A stretch of DNA of 64,000 nucleotides from Embleya sp049739465 (GTDB lineage Bacteria > Actinomycetota > Actinomycetes > Streptomycetales > Streptomycetaceae). A model generated the notes under the pieces. That model was not told where the DNA came from, made no database searches, and saw nothing but the letters and a program-made list of their open reading frames with translations. Where the stretch lies: NCBI RefSeq assembly GCF_049739465.1, contig NZ_JBMHHY010000002.1, positions 186,001 through 250,000 on the forward strand, read 5' to 3'. Positions 8,503-16,114 of the stretch are shown piece by piece. Made by a program: the position numbers and the translations under genes. How positions within the stretch are numbered: position 1 is the stretch's first letter; each line of letters opens with the position of its first letter.

Positions 8503-9927
8503 TCAGCCGCGGGCGAAGAGCAACTTCGGCCGTTCCAGCATCTCGGCGACATCCGCCAGCACGCGCGAGCCCAACTCGCCGTCCACCATGCGGTGATCGA
8601 AGGACAGGGACAGTGTGGTCACCTGCCGCGGCTTGACCTTGCCCTTGTGCACCCACGGTTGCTCGCGGATCGCGCCGACCGCCAGGATCGCGGCCTCCCC
8701 CGGGTTGAGGATCGGGGTGCCGCCGTCCACCCCGAACACGCCCACGTTGGTGATGGTGGCCGTGCCGCCCGCCATGTCGGCGGGCGAGGTGCGCCCGTCC
8801 CGCGCGGTGGCCACCAGCTCGGTGAGCGCGCGGGCCAGCGCGGTCAGGCTCTTGGCGCCCGCGTCCTTGATGTTGGGGACGAGCAACCCGCGCGGCGTCG
8901 CGGCGGCGATGCCCAGGTTGACCCGGTCCCGGACGACGATCTCCTGATTGGGCTCGTCCCAGGACGCGTTGATCTCCGGGTGCCGGGCGATGGCCACCAG
9001 GAAGGCCCGGGCGACCAGGAGCAGCGGGGAGACCTTGGTGTCCGCGAAGTCGGGCAACTCGCGCAGGCTGCGCACGAGCCGGACGGTGCGGGTGACGTCG
9101 ACCGTCACCCACTCGGTGACGTGCGGCGCGGAGAACGCGCTCGCCACCATCGCCTGCGCGGTCGCCTTGCGCACGCCCTTGACCGGGATCCGTCGCTCGC
9201 CCGGGATCGTCTCGCCGGGTCCGGTCGCCGGGAAGGCGGCCGGGACCGCGGCCGGCGCGGCGGGGCGGGCGGCGGCGTGAACGTCCTCGCGGGTGACCGT
9301 GCCGCCGGGGCCGGAGGGGTGCACCGACGCGAGGTCGACGCCCAGGTCCCGGGCCAACTTGCGGACCGGGGGCTTGGCGAGGGCGATCGTGCGTTGACCG
9401 GGGGCGGATGCGGCGGGGGCGGTCGGGGCCGGCGACCCGGAGCCGTTGACCACCGGTACGGAAACCGCGTCGCTCTTGCGGGCGCGGCGGCGGCCGGTGG
9501 TGGTGCGGACGCCGTAGCCGACCAGGACGGCGGTGCGGGCGTCCTTTTTGTTGCCCTTGGTCTCCTCTTCGTCCTCGGCCTCGGCCCCGGTCTGCTCCGG
9601 CTCGGCGGTCGCGACCGGCTCCGGTACGAGGTCGACCGCGAGGGCCGCGGCACGTGTCTCGGCGGCGGCCGGCACGGCCGTACCGCTCGGCGCCACCGTG
9701 ATGATCGGCGCGCCGACCGCGACCGTGTCGCCCTCGGCGGCCAGCAGTTCGGTGACCACCCCGTCGTACGGACACGGCAGTTCGACCAGCGCCTTCGCCG
9801 TCTCCACCTCGACCATGAGCTGGCCGTCGTGCACCGCGTCGCCGACCTTGACGTGCCAGACGACGATGTCGGCCTCTTCCAGGCCCTCGCCGACGTCGGG
9901 CATCAGGAACTTCTGCACCTCGGACAC
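8503..9927 (-). CDS. bkdC: Branched-chain 2-oxoacid dehydrogenase E2 (dihydrolipoyl acyltransferase)
   Basis: Acyl-transferring core of the 2-oxoacid dehydrogenase complex. Domains in order: lipoyl domain (about 1-80) with the lipoyl-lysine motif ETAKALVEL, an Ala/Pro-rich linker, a peripheral subunit-binding domain (VRKLARDLGVDLASVHPSG, about 165-200), and the catalytic domain ending in SFDHRMVDG, which holds the HxxxDG active site. The start is ambiguous among GTG codons at 9939 (GTGA overlap with the E1beta stop), 9927 and 9918. I choose 9927 because the lipoyl domain begins at once and GAGGAAG lies just upstream. No E3 gene is nearby, so a shared dihydrolipoyl dehydrogenase is assumed. 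Confidence 0.92.
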   Translation of the reverse strand: MSEVQKFLMPDVGEGLEEADIVVWHVKVGDAVHDGQLMVEVETAKALVELPCPYDGVVTELLAAEGDTVAVGAPIITVAPSGTAVPAAAETRAAALAVDLVPEPVATAEPEQTGAEAEDEEETKGNKKDARTAVLVGYGVRTTTGRRRARKSDAVSVPVVNGSGSPAPTAPAASAPGQRTIALAKPPVRKLARDLGVDLASVHPSGPGGTVTREDVHAAARPAAPAAVPAAFPATGPGETIPGERRIPVKGVRKATAQAMVASAFSAPHVTEWVTVDVTRTVRLVRSLRELPDFADTKVSPLLLVARAFLVAIARHPEINASWDEPNQEIVVRDRVNLGIAAATPRGLLVPNIKDAGAKSLTALARALTELVATARDGRTSPADMAGGTATITNVGVFGVDGGTPILNPGEAAILAVGAIREQPWVHKGKVKPRQVTTLSLSFDHRMVDGELGSRVLADVAEMLERPKLLFARG

Positions 9928-9935
9928 GGGCTTCC

Positions 9936-10937
9936 TCACCAGGCCAGGGAACGGTCGACGGCATCGAGCACACGGTCCAGGTCGGGGAGGTACTCCTCCT
10001 CGACCCGGGACGGCGGATACGGCATGTGATACCCGCCGACCCGCAACACCGGTGCCTCCAGGTGGTGGAAGCAGCGCTCGGTGATGGTGGCGGCCACCTC
10101 CGCGCCGATGCCCAGGAAGGACGGCGCCTCGTGCACGACCACCAGGTGTCCGGTGCGCTTGACCGACGCCTCGACCGCGTCGAAGTCCAGCGGGGACAAC
10201 GAGCGCAGGTCGATCACCTCCAACTCGCGGCCCTCCTCGGCGGCGGCTGCGGCGGCCTCCAGGCAGGTCGCCACCATCGGCCCGTAGGCCACCACGGTGC
10301 ACGCGTCGCCCGAACGCACCAGGCGCGAGCCGTACAGCGGGTCCGGCGTCGCGGCGGTGTCCACCTCGCCCTTGGTCCAGTAGCGCCGCTTGGGCTCCAG
10401 GAAGATCACCGGGTCGTCGGCGGCGATCGCCTGCCGGATCATCCAGTAGGCGTCCGAGGGGTTCGAGCAGGACACCACGCGCAGACCCGCGGTGTGCGCG
10501 AAGTAGGCCTCGGGCGACTCGCTGTGGTGCTCGACCGCGCCGATCCCGCCGCCGAACGGGATCCGGATCACGATCGGCAGCCGGACGTAGCCGAGCGAGC
10601 GGGCGTGCATCTTGGCCAGCTGGGTGACGATCTGGTCGTAGGCGGGGAAGACGAAGCCGTCGAACTGGATCTCCACGACCGGCCGATATCCCGCCAGGGC
10701 CAACCCGATCGCGGTGCCGACGATGCCGGACTCGGCGAGCGGGGTGTCCACCACCCGGTCCTCGCCGAAGTCCTTCTGGAGCCCGTCGGTGACCCGGAAG
10801 ACACCGCCGAGCTTGCCGATGTCCTCACCCATGATCAATACCTTGGGGTCGCTCTCCAGGGACTTGCGCAGCCCCGTGTTGAGCGCCTGCACCATCGACA
10901 TCCGACGGGTCGTGCCCGTCGACTGTGTGGGAGCCAT
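9936..10937 (-). CDS. bkdB: Branched-chain 2-oxoacid dehydrogenase E1 beta subunit
   Basis: A 333-residue transketolase-type beta subunit: an N-terminal pyrimidine-binding domain (MGEDIGKLGGVFRVTDGL, PLAESGIVGTAIGLA) and a C-terminal domain (EVIDLRSLSPLD, VVVHEAPSFLGIGAEVA). With E1alpha it decarboxylates 2-oxo acids from Val, Leu and Ile and passes the acyl group to E2. In streptomycetes this supplies branched starters for fatty acids and polyketides. Its ATG shares one base with the E1alpha stop (TGATG), so translation is coupled. Specificity for branched-chain substrates, rather than pyruvate, rests on the alpha2beta2 architecture and is inferred. Confidence 0.93.
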   Translation of the reverse strand: MAPTQSTGTTRRMSMVQALNTGLRKSLESDPKVLIMGEDIGKLGGVFRVTDGLQKDFGEDRVVDTPLAESGIVGTAIGLALAGYRPVVEIQFDGFVFPAYDQIVTQLAKMHARSLGYVRLPIVIRIPFGGGIGAVEHHSESPEAYFAHTAGLRVVSCSNPSDAYWMIRQAIAADDPVIFLEPKRRYWTKGEVDTAATPDPLYGSRLVRSGDACTVVAYGPMVATCLEAAAAAAEEGRELEVIDLRSLSPLDFDAVEASVKRTGHLVVVHEAPSFLGIGAEVAATITERCFHHLEAPVLRVGGYHMPYPPSRVEEEYLPDLDRVLDAVDRSLAW

Positions 10938-12064
10938 CAGTGCTCGTCCTCCCCGGCGTCGACGAAGGACGCGTGATATGCCTCGAACTCGGCCCGTTCC
11001 CGGTCCACGAGCGGGTGCGACTCGGCGTAGACGTGGGCGAACATCGACACCGGATCCGGGTCCGGCATGGTGCGTACGCCGTTGCGTACCCGCTTGCCCA
11101 ATTCCTCGCTCTCGGTCTCGAGCGCGGCGAAGAACTCGGGGGTTCCGATGCCCTGCTTGTGCAGGTATGCCTTGAGCCGCTCGATCGGGTCCTTGAGCCG
11201 CCATTCCTCCAGTTCGGTGTTGAGCCGATAGCGGGTCGGATCGTCCGAAGTGGTGTGCGCGCCCATTCGGTAGGTGAACGCCTCGATCAACATCGGCCCC
11301 GCACCGCGTCGGGCCCGGGCCAATGCCGCCCTGGTCACCGCGAGACACGCGAGCACGTCGTTTCCGTCGACCCGAACTCCGGGAAAGCCGAATCCGGCGG
11401 CGCGCCGATACAGCGGCACCTTCATCTGGCGTTCGGTCGGCTCCGAGATCGCCCACTGATTGTTCTGGCAGAAGAACACCACGGGCGCGTTGAAGACGGC
11501 CGCGAAGGTGAATGCCTCGTTGACATCGCCCTGGCTGGAGGCGCCGTCGCCGAAATAGGTGACGACCGCGGCATCGCTGCCGTCGCGTTGCAGGCCCATC
11601 GCGTATCCGACGCCGTGCAGGCTCTGCGCGCCGATGACGATCGTGTAGAGCTGGAAATTGTTCTCGCGGGGATCCCAACCGCCGTTGTTGACGCCGCGGA
11701 ACATGCCGAGCAGATTCAACGGATCCACGCCGCGACACCACGCGACGCCGTGCTCACGGTAAGTGGGAAATACATAGTCGTCCGAACCCAACGCCCGCCC
11801 CGAACCGATCTGCGCGGCCTCCTGGCCGAGCAGCGAGGCCCACAGGCCCAGTTCGCCCTGCCGCTGGAGCGCGGTGGCCTCGGCGTCGAAGCGCCGCACC
11901 AGGACCAGGTCGCGGTACAGGCTCAGGTATTCGTCGTCGGACAGGTCGATCGAATAATCGGGATGCTCGACCCGTTCGCCCTCCGGGGTGAGCAACTGGA
12001 TCAGTTCTGGACCGGCTCCGGATTCGGGCGGAAACAATGTCCCGCCCGTACTGTCCACTGCCAC
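10937..12064 (-). CDS. bkdA: Branched-chain 2-oxoacid dehydrogenase E1 alpha subunit
   Basis: A 375-residue thiamine-diphosphate-binding subunit. The TPP motif runs from GDGASSQGD to CQNN, and YREHGVAW is the active-site entrance loop. The start is GTG at 12064, preceded by GGAGGAGAGAAC at ideal spacing. This is the first gene of the minus-strand operon E1alpha-E1beta-E2. Its promoter region, shared with the divergent DevR-like regulator, contains a phased 10-base repeat array and two inverted repeats that are candidate operators. An alternative name used in Streptomyces is bkdF/G/H. Confidence 0.93.
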   Translation of the reverse strand: MAVDSTGGTLFPPESGAGPELIQLLTPEGERVEHPDYSIDLSDDEYLSLYRDLVLVRRFDAEATALQRQGELGLWASLLGQEAAQIGSGRALGSDDYVFPTYREHGVAWCRGVDPLNLLGMFRGVNNGGWDPRENNFQLYTIVIGAQSLHGVGYAMGLQRDGSDAAVVTYFGDGASSQGDVNEAFTFAAVFNAPVVFFCQNNQWAISEPTERQMKVPLYRRAAGFGFPGVRVDGNDVLACLAVTRAALARARRGAGPMLIEAFTYRMGAHTTSDDPTRYRLNTELEEWRLKDPIERLKAYLHKQGIGTPEFFAALETESEELGKRVRNGVRTMPDPDPVSMFAHVYAESHPLVDRERAEFEAYHASFVDAGEDEH

Positions 12065-12188
12065 GTTCTCTCCTCCGTCTGTCCGGTCCGCGGGGTCGCC
12101 GTGGACCGGGTCCGGATCGCCGGGCCCGGTTCCGCGCGGGGTGTGCGCGGCTACCTTGATGTGCAGACACGGCGATTGGTGGCTGTAC

Positions 12189-12228
12189 TTCCTAGGATTT
12201 CCTAGGAATTCCCGGGTGAATCCGGGAG
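12189..12228. promoter_or_regulatory. Four phased 10-base palindromic boxes upstream of the bkd operon
   Basis: Successive decamers read TTCCTAGGAT, TTCCTAGGAA, TTCCCGGGTG and AATCCGGGAG. The second is a perfect palindrome, the first misses by one base and the third and fourth decay. Ten-base spacing puts all boxes on one DNA face. The array lies 125 bases upstream of the E1alpha start, so it could be an operator or activator site for bkd. The cognate protein is unknown. Confidence 0.45.
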
Positions 12229-12327
12229 GCGCCTGCGCACAGGCATGCGGTTCGGAAACCGCACACCGCAACGTTACCCATCGGTCCGCCCGGTACGTAG
12301 TGGCGACCGGCCCGAAGGTTGCCGCGT

Positions 12328-12372
12328 GCTTTGTCGTCCCCCGACAAAGCGCCGCCGGTTCGGGGTCGAACC
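12328..12372. promoter_or_regulatory. Two adjacent inverted repeats in the bkd/devR intergenic region
   Basis: GCTTTGTCG-N5-CGACAAAGC (12328-12350, perfect 9-base arms) is followed by GGTTCG-N4-CGAACC (12357-12372, perfect 6-base arms). They lie 57-100 bases before the GTG of the response regulator, where promoter or operator sites would be expected. I cannot assign a binding protein; autoregulation is one possibility. Confidence 0.45.
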
Positions 12373-12428
12373 ACCCGTTGTCGCGGCATCGCACGACACT
12401 CGAACGGTGCACATGCGAACCTGGACAA

Positions 12429-13091
12429 GTGAACGATCAAGGAAGTATCCGGGTATTTCTCCTCGATGATCACGAAGTGGTGCGCCGCGGTGTCCACGAG
12501 TTGTTGTCGATCGAGGACGACATCGACGTGGTCGGCGAAGCCGGCACCGCCGCGGAGGCGCTGGCCCGCATCCCGGCGACCCGCCCGCAGGTCGCGGTGC
12601 TCGACGTGCGACTGCCGGACGGCAGCGGGGTCGAGGTGTGTCGCGAGATCCGTTCGCAACTGCCGGACGTGCGCTGCCTGATGCTCACCTCGTTCTCCGA
12701 CGACGAGGCACTGTTCGACGCGATCATGGCGGGCGCCTCCGGCTACGTGCTCAAGGACATCCGCGGCTCCGACCTGGTCGGCGCGGTCCGCGACGTGGCC
12801 GCCGGGAAGTCCCTGCTCGACCCGGCCGCCACGGCCCGGGTCCTGGAACGCCTGCGCAGCGGCAACCGAGGCGACGAACGCCTGTCCTCGCTGAGCGACC
12901 AGGAACGCCGCATCCTCGACCTGATCGGCGAGGGCATGACCAACCGCCAGATCGGCGCGCAGATGCACCTGGCCGAGAAGACGGTGAAGAACTACGTCTC
13001 CAGCCTGCTGGCCAAGCTGGGCATGGAACGCCGCACCCAGGCGGCGGCGTACGTGGCGAAGCAGAAGGCGGAGCGGGGACGGGGACGCTGA
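12429..13091 (+). CDS. DevR/NarL-type response regulator
   Basis: A 220-residue two-component regulator: receiver domain (about 8-120) with acidic pair DD at 13-14, phosphoacceptor Asp59 (VLDVRLPDG) and Lys in GYVLKDI; C-terminal LuxR helix-turn-helix (about 150-210, LSDQERRILDLIGEGMTNRQI and KTVKNYVSSLLAKLGM). The VKNYVSSLLAKLGM and KTVKN pattern is that of the DevR/DosR group, which controls hypoxic responses in actinobacteria. The start is GTG at 12429. The likely partner kinase (14254-16008) is separated from it by one oxidoreductase gene on the other strand. The pairing is inferred from proximity and type. Confidence 0.85.
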   Translation: MNDQGSIRVFLLDDHEVVRRGVHELLSIEDDIDVVGEAGTAAEALARIPATRPQVAVLDVRLPDGSGVEVCREIRSQLPDVRCLMLTSFSDDEALFDAIMAGASGYVLKDIRGSDLVGAVRDVAAGKSLLDPAATARVLERLRSGNRGDERLSSLSDQERRILDLIGEGMTNRQIGAQMHLAEKTVKNYVSSLLAKLGMERRTQAAAYVAKQKAERGRGR

Positions 13092-13100
13092 GGGGGCCGC

Positions 13101-14159
13101 TCAGCCCGCGTCGGGGACCAGCACGACCTTCCCGGTCACCGTGCCCGACTCGGCCAGGGTCAGCGCTTCGGCGGCGTGGCTCAGCGGGACGCGGGCCGCG
13201 ACCTGGGCGGTGATCGCGCCGGCGGCCAGCAGCCCGAAGACCTCGGCGAGGTCGGTGCGCAGCCGGGTGCGGAAGCTCGCCGGGCGGCGCTTGCCGGTCC
13301 AGATGTTGTAGAAGTGTGTGCGTCGGCCGTTGGGCAGCAGGTGCCACCACATCAGCCGACCGATCAGCTTGAACACCGGCAACCGGGACGAGCCCGGCTG
13401 GTCCTTGGTGGCCGCCGTCCCGTACGAGACCAGCGTGCCGCCTCGGGCGAGCAGCCGGAACGAGTCGACGATGCCCTCCCCGCCGACATGGTCGAAGACC
13501 GCGTCGACGCCGTTCGGGGCCAACGCGCGCACCCGCGCCGGCAGGTCGGCCGCCCGGTAGTCCAGCGGGATCGCGCCCAGCGCCCGGACCGCGTCGTGGT
13601 GGCGCGGGGAGGCGGTGCCGATCACCCGGACGCCCGCGTGCGTGGCCAACTGGACCAGGGCCGAGCCCACTCCGCCGTTGGCGCCGTGCACCAGGATCGT
13701 CTGCCCGCGCCGGATCGCGGCCACGCGGTGCAACATCTGCCACGCGGTGATCCCGTTGACCACCAGGGTCTCCGCCTCGGCCGGGTCGATCCCCTCCGGC
13801 ACCTCGACCAGTTCGGCGGCCGGCAGCACGATCCGGCTCGCCCAGCCGCCCACCTTGGTCAGCGCCGCGAACCGGCGGCCGACCAGCGCGGCGTCCACCC
13901 CGGGCCCGACCCGGGACACCGTGCCGACCAGGTCGTAGCCGGGCACGAACGGGAAGGCCGGCTGGTCGTAGTACTTGCCCCGGCGCATCTGCTGCTCGGC
14001 GAAGGACACCCCCGACGCCTCGACCGCGAGCAGCGCCTGCCCGGCCCCCGGCTCCGGCGTGGGGCGCACCCGAACCTCCAGGCCGGCGGGTTCGACCAGG
14101 CCCGGAAGCACGATCTCCGTGGTCTGCCCGAGCACGTTCGCGGCCCCGTTCACACTCAT
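13101..14159 (-). CDS. Medium-chain dehydrogenase/quinone oxidoreductase family protein
   Basis: A 352-residue NAD(P)-dependent oxidoreductase without the structural-zinc cysteines of alcohol dehydrogenases. The GroES-like part covers about 1-125 (PGYDLVGTVSRVGPGV) and the Rossmann domain about 140-290 (LVHGANGGVGSALVQLA). An insert around 245-275 (PVFKLIGRLMWWHLLPNG) is hydrophobic. The start is ATG at 14159. A near-consensus sigma-70-type promoter lies at 14206-14234, with TTGACA and TAAGTT 17 bases apart, and TACCAATA repeats flank it, so expression is probably strong and repressible. The substrate is unknown. Confidence 0.85.
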   Translation of the reverse strand: MSVNGAANVLGQTTEIVLPGLVEPAGLEVRVRPTPEPGAGQALLAVEASGVSFAEQQMRRGKYYDQPAFPFVPGYDLVGTVSRVGPGVDAALVGRRFAALTKVGGWASRIVLPAAELVEVPEGIDPAEAETLVVNGITAWQMLHRVAAIRRGQTILVHGANGGVGSALVQLATHAGVRVIGTASPRHHDAVRALGAIPLDYRAADLPARVRALAPNGVDAVFDHVGGEGIVDSFRLLARGGTLVSYGTAATKDQPGSSRLPVFKLIGRLMWWHLLPNGRRTHFYNIWTGKRRPASFRTRLRTDLAEVFGLLAAGAITAQVAARVPLSHAAEALTLAESGTVTGKVVLVPDAG

Positions 14160-14179
14160 CGCGACTCCCGTTCAGCGAC

Positions 14180-14234
14180 TACCAATAATGTTTGTTATGC
14201 CCTCTAACTTATGTGCGTACCAATAGACTGTCAA
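14180..14234 (-). promoter_or_regulatory. Near-consensus promoter with paired TACCAATA repeats
   Basis: Read on the minus strand, TTGACA (14234-14229), a 17-base spacer and TAAGTT (14211-14206) form a housekeeping-type promoter about 40 bases before the ATG of the quinone-oxidoreductase gene. TACCAATA occurs twice on the plus strand, at 14218-14225 inside the spacer and at 14180-14187 in the leader. That is the geometry expected for a repressor. The stretch is strikingly AT-rich for this genome. Confidence 0.65.
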
Positions 14235-14253
14235 GCGTCGGCGCGGAGCTTCC

Positions 14254-16008
14254 CTAGAGGGGCACCGACCACGTCACCGTCGTCCCCGAGGCATCCGGTC
14301 CCGGTCCGAACTCCGCCCGGCCGCCCAGCTCTTCGGCCCGCCCGGCCAGGTTGGCCAGACCGCTGCGCCGGCCGCCGGCGGGGATGCCCACGCCGTCGTC
14401 GGTGACCTCGAGGGTGACCGTGCCGCCCGCCACCACCAGGGTCACCTCGACCCGGGACGCCCGCGCGTGCCGCGCCGCGTTGGACAGGATCTCCCGTAGC
14501 GCGGCCAGGAGTTGCTCGGCCGACTCGTCCGAAACGGTCGAGTCGACCGGTCCCACGAAGGTGACCGCCGGTTCGAAGCCGAGCGCCGACGCCGACGCGC
14601 TCACCTCGCGCAACACCCGGCCGCGCACCCCGGTCGGCCCCTCCCGCGGTGGGTTCTGCAGCGCGAAAATGGTGCTGCGCACCTCGCGGATGGTCGCGTC
14701 GAGTTCGTCCACCGCCCGGTTGATCCGGGCGGTCACCGCCGGCACCTTGGCCAGCCTGGCCGCGCCCTGGAGCATCATCCCGGTCGCGAACAACCGCTGG
14801 ATGACCAGGTCGTGCAGGTCGCGGGCGATCCGGTCGCGGTCCTCGAACACGGCCAGCCGCTCCCGATCGCGCTGCGCGCCGGCCAACATCAGCGCGATCG
14901 CCGCCTGGCCGCCGAACGCCTGGGCCATCGAGCGCTCGGTCCGGTTGAACGGGACCGCGCCGATCCGCTTGTCCAGTTCGAGGGCGCCGAGGATGCGGCC
15001 GTTGGCGATCAGCGGGACGAACAGTCCGGGGCCGAAGCAGCGGGACTTGGCCACCATCACGTGCGGGTCGGTGCTCATGTCCGCGATGAAGATGCTGCGC
15101 CCGGAGACGATCGCCTCGGCGAGCGGCGAGCCCTGCTCCACGACGGTGCCGCCCAGACCCGCGAGGTCCTCGCCGGAGGTGACCTCGATCAGGTACGAAC
15201 CGTCCGGCTGGGGCAGGTACATCGCGGCGAAGTCGGCCTCGGCGAGACTGCGCGCCCGCTCGGCGACCACGGCGAGCGCCTCGTCCGGGTCCTGCGTGGT
15301 CAGCAGCGCCGTGGTGACATCGGCCGAGCCCATGATCCACTTCTCCCGGCGGGCCGCGCTCTCGAACAGGCGCGCGTTCTCGATCGCCACCCCGGCGGCG
15401 GCGGCGAGCGCCCGGACGATCTGCTGGTCCTCGATGCCGAAGCCGGGCCGACCGCGCTTCTCGGTCAGGTACAGATTGCCGAACACCTCGTCGCGCACCC
15501 GGATCGGCACGCCCAGGAACGAGTGCATCGCCGGGTGGTTGGGCGGAAAGCCGTAGGAGGCCGGATGCCGGGTCAGATCGTCCAGGCGCAGCGGTTCGGG
15601 ATGCTCGATCAGCAGGCCCAGGATGCCCCGGCCGTGCGGGAGTTCGCCGATCCGCTCGCGCTCGGCCCGGTCGATCCCGACGGTGATGAAGTCGGACAGG
15701 TTGTTCTCGCCGCCGATCACCCCGAGCGCGGCGTAGCGCGCGTCCACCAGCTCGGCCGCGGCCTCGACGATCCGGCGCAGCGTGGTGTGCAGGTCCAGGT
15801 CGGCGCCGACCGCGATCACCGCCTCCAGCAACCCCTGGAGTCGGTCGCCGCCGGCCGCCGCCGAGCCCAGCCGCTCGACCACCTCGGCGACCAGGTCGTC
15901 CAGACCGAGCTCGGCCGATTCGGGCGCCGTCCGCCGCCCGGGGCGCTCGGGCCGATCCGGCCCGTCGGCGCGGTCCGCGCTGTCGGAACTGCCGCTGGCG
16001 TTCACCAT
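14254..16008 (-). CDS. DevS/DosT-like GAF-domain sensor histidine kinase
   Basis: A 584-residue soluble kinase: Asp/Arg-rich N-terminus, GAF domain 1 (about 60-215), GAF domain 2 (about 235-380), HisKA_3 dimerisation domain with phosphoacceptor His399 (RDLHDLV), and a HATPase domain (about 495-584) with SNAARHA and DDGVGIP. GAF1 contains GFPPNHPAMHSFLGVPIR. The equivalent block in mycobacterial DevS/DosT holds the proximal haem-ligand histidine, so His158 is a candidate haem ligand and the protein could sense O2, NO or CO, or redox state. There are no membrane segments. It lies beside the cyd genes and near a DevR-like regulator. Confidence 0.88.
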   Translation of the reverse strand: MVNASGSSDSADRADGPDRPERPGRRTAPESAELGLDDLVAEVVERLGSAAAGGDRLQGLLEAVIAVGADLDLHTTLRRIVEAAAELVDARYAALGVIGGENNLSDFITVGIDRAERERIGELPHGRGILGLLIEHPEPLRLDDLTRHPASYGFPPNHPAMHSFLGVPIRVRDEVFGNLYLTEKRGRPGFGIEDQQIVRALAAAAGVAIENARLFESAARREKWIMGSADVTTALLTTQDPDEALAVVAERARSLAEADFAAMYLPQPDGSYLIEVTSGEDLAGLGGTVVEQGSPLAEAIVSGRSIFIADMSTDPHVMVAKSRCFGPGLFVPLIANGRILGALELDKRIGAVPFNRTERSMAQAFGGQAAIALMLAGAQRDRERLAVFEDRDRIARDLHDLVIQRLFATGMMLQGAARLAKVPAVTARINRAVDELDATIREVRSTIFALQNPPREGPTGVRGRVLREVSASASALGFEPAVTFVGPVDSTVSDESAEQLLAALREILSNAARHARASRVEVTLVVAGGTVTLEVTDDGVGIPAGGRRSGLANLAGRAEELGGRAEFGPGPDASGTTVTWSVPL

Positions 16009-16114
16009 GGCTGAAGCCTACGTGTACAAATCGGTACGAAAGCGACTGAAACCCTTGGACACGCGTACGGATCCGCCTGCCGGGGCGCTGCCGGCGCGGG
16101 TCTTCCAGCCCCGC

